DNA from: Balanoglossus misakiensis
Lineage: Eukaryota; Hemichordata
DNA length: 64,000 nucleotides
Direction of reading: 5' to 3'
Assembly (NCBI GenBank): GCA_040954595.2
Contig: CM082593.2
Span: 3,472,001-3,536,000 of the forward strand
Below the pieces are notes generated by a model. That model did not search any database. It was not told where the DNA came from and saw only the letters and a list, made by a program, of their open reading frames with translations. Each line of letters opens with the position of its first letter. Within the stretch, counting starts at the first letter, position 1. The translations under genes were made by a program, and so were the position numbers. Shown here in pieces: positions 51,199 to 58,698 of this stretch.

Positions 51199-53624
51199 CT
51201 AAAGGCAATATGGATTTCCGCCTGCAAAACAATGGAAAAGAGTTCAAGCTATTGACATTTTCCCAATAACACAGAAGTTGAAATTGGCCCATGACAGCCT
51301 TTTCCCCGCAAACATTTAGATGTGGTGTTTATGGCCGACAGTGTGCTCGACTTTAATTGACATTGAATTAAATGGAATCGGAGATACTCATTTGTTATTT
51401 ATCGTAACAGTGAAATAAAAACTGACCGTGTTCTGCCTCTGCTTTGTGGCAGATTCTATCGTATCGGCCATTCTCTTTGATTCGCTCGAAGGCTTGGTCG
51501 AACCAGCTAAGAAGAGAGCTCCCCTTTCTGGTTATCACACGCATAGAGTTGTCATTGCCGAAGTCGCATTCGAAATCCGGTCCAATCTCCACTATCCCGT
51601 CAATGCCATCGGCGACGTCTCGGGGAAAGAAGACTGCGTTGAGCTGATAAATAGAAATGGGGGTATCAAGGCATTATTTTTATTTAATGTTCAACACTGT
51701 GTTTTGTACGTAGATGGATATTTTTCTTTAAAACACTGAAAAAATTATGAGTTCATACGCAGGATTGAATTCTCAACGCATCAACATTTATGACGGTGCC
51801 CTCTGTGTTCTCACCTGTTTATTCTTGAGGAGTGTTACTAACTTATCTTCTTGTTGCAAGTAAACCTTGCTTTCGCGTTGCAACGTATCGAAGTGCTTGA
51901 CACGAGCGTCACGGTCCAGACAACGTTCGTCAGCCGCCCAGCCGCTTAAGAATCCTTGGGGAGAAAAATACACATGAGCCGTGAATGTGCCTCTATCATG
52001 GGTGCGCGTTTTCCAAGAAAAGTATGTAGAGATGTTTATTCAAATGTGGATCGCTTAATGCACTTCTACTTGCCTATCCTTTTCCCGGTGACATCAAAGG
52101 GGTCGAACCCGTCAGGGTTGTCCTGCAACACGTAGAAACGCCCGGATGGGGTGTACGTGTACAGGCCCACGCTGAAGTCGACCACTGGGACCCGTTTTGG
52201 AACCCGCAAGAATGACAGGCAGCCGTCGTACCACCTGCCAAGCAAACCTATAGAAGTAGAAGAGTTCAAAATGAGCTGAAAGTCACAAAAGTCGACCCAA
52301 TTATACGAGCACGATAATGTAAGAGTGTCCTTATTTTAAAAAAAACACGATATGAAAATATGGTCATGATTGAAACAAGCGAATCTCTCAGAAATATGCA
52401 ATGTTTTAAATACCTGGACCAGCTGCTGCCTGTCCACTTTCCTCGTGTTGATAACAATTGTTGTAGTTGTCAAACATCACCACGCATTCTTTCCCGGCTT
52501 CTTTGCAAACTAAAAGTATTTACGTGACCAGATTAGTAAATTTTATTTTAGCCATAGGGCTAGCAACTACTAGTTCTAAAATTATGAACTAACTTTATAA
52601 CAAATAGTATATGCATCGATGTTATCAAACGTCCTCACAGATTTCCCACACTACGGTCTATTTAAACATGTAACATAATAGTATAGCGTGAAGTTGATAG
52701 TCCACGTGACTAGCACGTACAGGCTGACTAGCACATAACATTTTCGTTTCGCAAAATCAAAGGAAAACATACTTTCTTCAACGAGATCCACGTGGAAGCC
52801 ACGAAGATTTCCGTCTTCGTTCCTGAAATAAATAACTTTCTATAAGGAGCCGTGGTAGTATTGTACTGTTCTTTTCATATGCAAATGTGTTACTTTTTTT
52901 ACATCTCAGTTTGCGTAACACGGTGATCTCATACGAATGGTTTACATCTTATACTAGTATATTTTTGCTCTGAACTATTAAACTGAGTGCAGATTTCCTA
53001 GCCAGAAAGGTTGCCATGGTGCTGAACTTTGAACTGTAAGCAAGGTTTTTGTACCATACGGATGTATAAACAACTTACAAATACTCGAACGGTTTGCCTA
53101 CGGCTAGGCCAGTTGAAAACGACCAGGGCTCCTTGAAGTAGCTGAGTGAGGATTTAGGTCCTTCATCTGATTTGCTGAAAGGGCTTTCGTCAGACTGCAG
53201 GTGGAAACATTATACATGAAAGTGATTCCCCAAATGCTTCTGCATAAAATGTGTCCGTCTATCTGCATTTTTCATTCTGTTCTGTCGCTGTTTCTCTCTG
53301 TAAGTCTGTATAGTACATTGTACATGCAAGTCTGTTTGTGCGTGTTTCTCTGTCAGTTCCTCCCCTGTCATTCCCAAAATAACAGACTGTCATATTTTCT
53401 ACTTATAAATAAATAAATAAGTTGTCTTACATACCGCGAACAAATAAGGCAGAAGGCTGAATGCAAACGTCTCTTGAACTGTAAAGATATAAAAATTACG
53501 AACATTAAACTTAAATCAGTATTTAAAAAAACAAAGATAGAAATTCATTCTTTCAGAATTATAAACAAGACTCACCAGCAGCAGAGACGATAAATGCAAT
53601 CAAAATGATTACTGTTCTCGTCAT
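51199..53624 (-). CDS. SBP-3: secreted family-3 solute-binding-like protein, complete
   Basis: Nine minus-strand exons: 53576-53624 (ATG), 53435-53478, 53079-53194, 52773-52822, 52414-52509, 52074-52247, 51815-51954, 51427-51643 and 51199-51221 (TAG). The CDS is 909 nt, giving 302 residues. Signal peptide MTRTVIILIAFIVSAA; then EPWSFSTGLAVGKPFEYL, NEDGNLRGFHVDLVEE, ICKEAGKEC, NNCYQHEE, GRWYDGCLSF, FDPFDVTGKRIG, GFLSGWAADERC, SSLLSWFDQAFERIKENGRY and the C-terminus EHGGNPYCL. It is the most divergent of the three copies. Intron 6 uses a GC donor (AG|GCAAGT) where the paralogues have GT. The nearly 100-residue lobes and two crossover segments fit SBP family 3; the ligand is not predictable from sequence alone. 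Confidence 0.88.
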
Positions 53625-53704
53625 TTTCCTCTTCAAAAATGAGCAGTCTCACGTAGGCACTGTCAGTTCGGATGATACAAGACGTGTATATTCAGAAATA
53701 AAAA

Positions 53705-53713
53705 TGGACTTTG
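53705..53713 (+). promoter_or_regulatory. TGGACTTTG element upstream of SBP-3
   Basis: An exact TGGACTTTG (CAAAGTCCA on the coding strand) lies 81 bp upstream of the SBP-3 start codon. It is the HNF4-type motif also hinted at upstream of SBP-1 and SBP-2, although in the opposite orientation. Confidence 0.4.
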
Positions 53714-53777
53714 CTAAAAACAGGGACAGAATATTCGAGGTTACGCGTATCGTCCCAAGAGACCAAAGATAAAACGA

Positions 53778-54085
53778 GATCTGACAATCTGCTTGATGGT
53801 TTATTCTTTTGTTCGGAGTGATTCTTAACTTAGACTAATTTGGGGTATTATCTATCGAGGTCTCGCGGTCATCTCCTTATCTAAAGGCCGGGGTTGTCTG
53901 CTGACATACTTGTTGATCAAAGGTCCACAGATGTGGCGAGGTCTGATAATTTGCTAAATATGTTTATCCCAATGTTCATTGTTTTGATGTGGCGATGGGA
54001 TGTTATCTATCCGAGGTTTGACGTGTAGTCTCCTTATCGGGCGGAGTTCTGGGGCCAGGGTCGCCATTGCATGAGTCTAACATTT
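53778..54085. repeat. Diverged tandem duplication (offset 155 bp) with GATA-like sites
   Basis: Two diverged copies of one block: TTATCTATC at 53848 and 54003, each followed by GAGGT and then CTCCTTATC. On the minus strand these read GATAGATAA and GATAAGGAG, so each copy holds a cluster of GATA-factor-like sites. The block lies 150-450 bp upstream of the SBP-3 start. Confidence 0.5.
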
Positions 54086-54458
54086 TGTGTTGGTTGATAG
54101 AGGTTCGTGATTATGAGACGTTGAGGGCAGCAACCAAAGTATAACACGTTTTGCTATGCGTCTCACCCACGTTCCTTCTCAGTAGATTCAGGGAGATTGA
54201 CCCCAAATCCCCAATATACAAGTACATAATAATCAACATGAAATCAGAGTTTACTTTGATACTATGTCAATTTAATAAAACAAAATGTGATTATGCCATG
54301 TTCAAAATTACACCACTTTTACTATTGTCAGAGATGAAACTGGAGTCACCCCTCCTAAAGTAGCTGACAAATCTCTGGCATCTGGACAGTGACCATCTCA
54401 CTGGAGCAGACTCAGTTTGTCATGTACTTCATTGTTCAATACCAGGTGGTAAATTCAC
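54086..54458. other. No gene seen
   Basis: AT-rich spacer between the SBP-3 upstream region and the 3' end of GTF2H5. No supported exon. Confidence 0.5.
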
Positions 54459-54611
54459 CTGATCTTGCAAGCTTGTTCACCACCAGCCAACTTGTAGTGG
54501 TCCAAGCAGTAGCTGCCTAGTTTGCCATCATCCTCGTCAGACGGGATACACGATGCACGTACGTCACCCTGAAATTGCCCAGGAAATCGTATGTAGGCAC
54601 CCTCCTTATTT
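54459..54611 (-). other. Open segment with splice-like ends, unidentified
   Basis: A 153-nt minus-strand stretch sits between TTTTACAG and a GTGAAT donor-like site. It is open in one frame ([16 protein letters not shown]..., ...SYCLDHYKLAGGEQACKI) and in phase 2-2. It overlaps the last codons of GTF2H5. The first residues (NKEG after a phase-2 acceptor) resemble the start of SBP exon 4, but the rest does not align well. It could be a relic exon, an unrelated exon or chance. I do not recognise the family. Confidence 0.25.
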
Positions 54612-54950
54612 CTGTAAAACTGGATACGTGTTTTGGTCCATCAGTTCATCGATCTTGTCTTGAAGCATTTCGATGATCTCGCTGGAAATAAACACATGGG
54701 TCTCATCCAAATCCTGAATGATGAACTTCTTGCCGAGGATATTGTTCTCGTCCAGGTGAAGGAGGAACTGTTTCATCGTCGGGTCACTATGATGAAAATG
54801 AAATAACATCATTAAGACATTATGAAGTTAGTTCGCAACAACGACGAATGAGTCTTGCAGCAAGCCCTGCGAATTAGGATACCAACGACCGGAAACTCAA
54901 CAGCGATCTACTTACCACTCGACCAAGACGCCTCTTGTAACGTGCACCAT
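54606..54950 (-). CDS. GTF2H5: General transcription factor IIH subunit 5 (TTDA/Tfb5)
   Basis: Two minus-strand exons, 54916-54950 (ATG GTG CAC) and 54606-54786 (stop TAA), are separated by a 129-bp GT-AG intron. They encode 71 residues, exactly the size of the human protein. Diagnostic segments are [38 protein letters not shown] and the C-terminal DELMDQN. This small subunit stabilises the TFIIH core by pairing with the p52 subunit and is needed for nucleotide excision repair and transcription in the nucleus. The codon for Cys11 is split by the intron. The gene is divergently arranged with HADH copy 1, whose start codon is 627 bp away. Confidence 0.96.
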
Positions 54951-55577
54951 GTTGTAGGGGTCATAAACTCAAAATAGACGGGGTTTTCTTCGAGTAAAGC
55001 GATGGGCATAAGCCGCATTCAGCCCAAGAAGGAAGAACCGAGCGCGTATTTGTTTGTTCGCGGAGACTGACCTCCAGTGAAAATAGCGCCGCCACCGTCG
55101 GATTTCAGCATTCGGTTTTATTTTGTTTTTGCGCTTTCTCAAAGCTCAGGATGGTCAGAAACTCATCCAATTTTTACACAATCATTGTGAACAGATGTTC
55201 TCCCAATTCCATCTAAGATTGTTTCTATTCTTTTCTTAGAATTACATTTCGGACAGTGTAAAGAAATGGGGTTTATACTAGTGTGTGATACACATACACA
55301 TACACAGTGGAAATGTATGCATGTTTGGTTTCATATTGACAACTCCAAAAGAATGGAAGTTGTCAAAGCTCTGTGCAAAAAGGATGAAGCAAGACAACTG
55401 TGCTAGTAAATGTGTCCCCCCCCTCTCCTACATGGCCCATCCCTATCCATATATTTGCAATGATTACCATTGTGACCTTGTAATGTAACCTTTGAACCGA
55501 ATCAGCTGCCCCTCTGAGACTGGTACTTGTGTCTTTCAGATCATCTGTTAACTGCAGAAACCAAAAACCGCATAAAA
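54951..55577. promoter_or_regulatory. Divergent intergenic region between GTF2H5 and HADH copy 1
   Basis: A 627-bp head-to-head interval that should hold both promoters. No TATA box stands out. Candidate nuclear-receptor sites lie in the last 110 bp before the HADH start codon. Confidence 0.5.
55473..55498 (+). promoter_or_regulatory. Candidate nuclear-receptor sites upstream of HADH copy 1
   Basis: A TGACCTTG half-site at 55473-55480 and TAACCTTTGAACC at 55486-55498. On the reverse strand the latter is GGTTCA-A-AGGTTA, a degenerate DR1. The sites lie 80-105 bp before the start codon. Motif match only. Confidence 0.35.
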
Positions 55578-58291
55578 ATGTCTTTTGCAACGCACGCTTT
55601 CCGCAGGGGCCTTGCAACTGGTGTTGTGAGAATGGCCACCATCAAACATGTGGCTGTGATTGGTGGAGGATCGATGGGAAACGGTATCGCCCAGGTGGGT
55701 ACAATTTCAAGCCAGAGGCCATCAATCATCATGACATCTTGTGGGTAATTAAACTTCACCTATCAGCTTTTATGCTAAATTATTCTTTTCTGATCAAACT
55801 TGAATCAAAATTTGCACCCAGAGTTGCAATATAATCACTCAACTAGATATAAAATAATCAAAAGTTTGCACTGTGCGCACATCTTAAAATGCTTAACTGG
55901 TAATTTTCAATCAAAACTTTAATGTAACAAACATGTTTCCTTTGTTGGTCATGGTTCATTGAGATAGTCATACACCATCACACATCACACATTATAACTT
56001 CTGTCCATGAGGCAAAATGTGGCTGAATGAAAGCTGCTATGCATACTAGGACATGTAACATTATGTAAGAGGATTTTGTGATATAAGCACTGACAAAACA
56101 TCATGGCATGTTCGTCTTTATGATTCTGTATAATTTATCACTAGGCACTATTGTTCCAATCATCATGAAGAATATGTTAATTGTTACATGTCAAATTTAT
56201 TTTTTATTTATTTATTTCCAATGTAGGTTACAGCACAAGCCGGTTATCAGGTGACAATGGTGGACCAGACAGATGAGATTCTACAGAAATCTGTTGGCGC
56301 AATCAACAAGAGTTTACAAAGAGTTGTCAAGAAAAAGTTTGCCAATGATCCAAGTGTAAGTTTAGAGAAGTTGTTAAATAAAAATCGCCCTGATTGCAAG
56401 GTCCATTTTTAGTAACATAAATTAAATTGTGTAAAATCCAGACATTTAAAAAAAACTTGTTTTGCAGAAAGGAGAAGAGTTCATCAAGGGCATCATGGGA
56501 AATATCTCAACCAGTACAAACGCTGCAAATGCAGTGGCTGATGCAGACTTGGTAATGGAGGCAATCATTGAAAAGATGGACATCAAGAAAAAAACTTTTA
56601 GCTGAGCTTGACAAAGCGGCCAAGGAGTAAGAACATAACAAATTAACTTATGCTTGAAAATCATTTTTGATAGAAAACTGAATCACTAAATTTTCAGAAC
56701 AGGTTTTTTTGCAACTGATGCAAGGATAAAGGATTTCTCTTTTTTCCTTCACAGAAGTGCAATTTTTGCAAGCAACACATCATCATTGTCGGTCACAGAA
56801 ATGGCCAGTGTCACGCAGAGACAGGACAGGTTTGGTGGTTTGCATTTCTTCAATCCAGTGGCAGTCATGAAACTAGTCGAGGTTAGTAAAAGTGTCAATA
56901 ACACGTCTGATGCATAAATTGAAAATGGCTAAAAGAAAATTGGTTGAATTATTTCCAGTTCGCAGATTCAGTTTTCTTAGAATGGAATGGTTTGCTTCAA
57001 TTGAATAAATTTATTCCTCATGGAATATTATTTCCATGTGCTTTGACATTTTCACAGGTTGTGCGGACACCACAGACAACAGATGCAACATTCAACACTT
57101 TGGTGGAGTACTGTACAAAGATTGGGAAAACCACAGTAGATTGCAAGGTGAGATAATTGAAGGGTTTCAGAGGGTTTCTTAATTGAACTTGTTTCTAACC
57201 ATCTCTCTGCAGTAAACCCAAACCAAACAGCTACAGATGAACATTTACTCTACCCTGGGTATATGTTTTTTTTCAGGACACTCCTGGCTTCATTGTAAAT
57301 CGACTGTTAGTTCCTTACATGATGGAGGCTATCAGATTGGTCGAGAGAGGTGAGTCATGTGACATTATTTTGCCTTTGGAGGATACTGATAATGACATTT
57401 GACTTTTTAAGCAATTTATGTTGACAAATATTTCATTTTAGTGGGAGGGAAGTAATATGCAATTTCAAAGCAACCACCTGCTTCTCAGTACATGTACTAT
57501 AAAATTTTGCAACTTGATCAATTGTGTAACTTCTTAGTTTCTGTACTTTTCTCTGCACCTGCATATAAGATTTCTTGCCTAACATTGCAACTGCTTATAA
57601 CTGCTTCATCTCTATAATTTCACAATATGACTAATAGTTAAATTCTTGCATGCATGCAATCTGCATAATCTCGCACTCTAGGTGACGCTTCGCCAAAAGA
57701 TGTTGACACTGCAATGAAGTTGGGCGCTGGCTACCCCATGGGACCAATTGAACTATCGGATTACGTTGGCCTGGATATAAACAAGTTTGTCCTCGATGGT
57801 ATGTTGTTGTTCTAAATTTTCAATTTCAGGTGATGCAACTTTGCGTGACGTGGATTTGGCCATGAAGCTAGGGGCTGGGTACATCATTGGCCCGGTTGAA
57901 TTAGCAGATTTTATTGGTCTTGAAGTGTGTAACTTTGTCATACATGGTAAGTGCATTTTGGTGTAACGCACCATTGTCCATTGCAAGTTGTCGTCATCTT
58001 TGGAAAAATAAACCCTCATGACTTTTTCCACATTTTTTTCTCAAATTTTCATCAAGAACTGCTGACAAGTGAAACTTATTTCCATTAGGTCTAAATTAAA
58101 GAGGGAAATGTAAGAAAATGTGTGAAAATGACAAACAAAAATGGATGATACCAAATTTTCTTTCTTTTGTTGCAGGTTGGCACGAGAAATACCCAGACAA
58201 TCCACTCTTCAACCCAAGCCCACTGCTGGACAAACTTGTCAGTGAAGGAAAACTCGGAAGAAAGACTGGAGAAGGCTTCTATAAATATTGA
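55578..58291 (+). CDS. HADH: 3-hydroxyacyl-CoA dehydrogenase, mitochondrial, copy 1 (frameshift in exon 3)
   Basis: Exons: 55578-55694, 56227-56355, 56468-56626, 56755-56881, 57058-57147, 57277-57349, alternative exon 7 at 57682-57798 (7a) or 57830-57946 (7b), and 58176-58291 (TGA). With the frame intact it would encode about 308 residues, against 314 for human HADH. The enzyme oxidises L-3-hydroxyacyl-CoA with NAD+ in mitochondrial fatty-acid beta-oxidation. Visible features are a basic N-terminus fit for mitochondrial import, the NAD-binding [21 protein letters not shown] with the catalytic His, [11 protein letters not shown] and the C-terminal [11 protein letters not shown]. Exon 3 is 159 nt instead of the 158 nt of copy 2: an A7 run at 56588-56594 has one extra A, leading to TGA at 56603-56605. 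This may be a sequencing error or a true inactivation. Confidence 0.88.
57682..57798 (+). other. HADH: HADH copy 1, alternative exon 7a
   Basis: 117 nt, phase 1-1. It encodes [20 protein letters not shown] followed by [12 protein letters not shown] and is the conventional version of this segment of the C-terminal helical domain. Its donor (GTATGTTG) lies only 31 nt before exon 7b. Confidence 0.85.
57830..57946 (+). other. HADH: HADH copy 1, alternative exon 7b
   Basis: 117 nt, phase 1-1, homologous to 7a ([20 protein letters not shown], then [14 protein letters not shown]). Both splice sites are intact (TTTCAG and GTAAGT). The usual YPMGP motif has become YIIGP, so function may differ or be relaxed. 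Confidence 0.8.
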
Positions 58292-58343
58292 AAATAACAT
58301 CTCATCAATATGTTTTGGGTTCAAACAAATACAATGTATATCA

Positions 58344-58371
58344 AATAAAAAGTTTAAAACAGTGGAATAAA
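58344..58371 (+). terminator. Polyadenylation signals of HADH copy 1
   Basis: AATAAA at 58344-58349 and again at 58366-58371, 53-80 bp after the stop codon. Confidence 0.7.
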
Positions 58372-58556
58372 ACACTTAAAGAAATGTCCGGTGTGGTACA
58401 CATATTGTAACTTTCTAAATTTATAATCGTGTTTTATTCCTATCATCACATTCTGTTCAAAAACGGGGTTTTTCGAGGCTTTACTGTCGACAAGACGCGC
58501 ATGTGAGTGAGCTGTTAATTTCCAGAATGCTGCACTCTGATTGGTCAATTTATTAG

Positions 58557-58570
58557 CCACTAGAGGGCAC
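58557..58570 (+). promoter_or_regulatory. CTCF-type motif between the HADH copies
   Basis: CCACTAGAGGGCAC matches every position of the CTCF core consensus CCASYAGRKGGCRS. It sits between the copy 1 polyadenylation signals and the copy 2 start codon. A motif match; binding is not shown. Confidence 0.5.
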
Positions 58571-58576
58571 CGTCTA

Positions 58577-58599
58577 TGACCTGACCTGACCTTTAACCT
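58577..58599 (+). promoter_or_regulatory. Overlapping AGGTCA half-sites with a DR1 upstream of HADH copy 2
   Basis: Three overlapping TGACCT half-sites (58577, 58582, 58587). The last forms TGACCT-T-TAACCT (58587-58599), which on the reverse strand is AGGTTA-A-AGGTCA, a DR1 of the kind bound by HNF4, RXR or PPAR-type receptors. It lies about 100 bp before the start codon of a beta-oxidation gene. Confidence 0.45.
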
Positions 58600-58698
58600 T
58601 TCTCTTGTAAGTTGCGGGTGCCAGGGCAGTCTGCTGTTGTACGTTCGCGATCTGTCTTGTTCATAGCTTTCCCAGTGCGGGCGATTTTTTTTTCCGAG

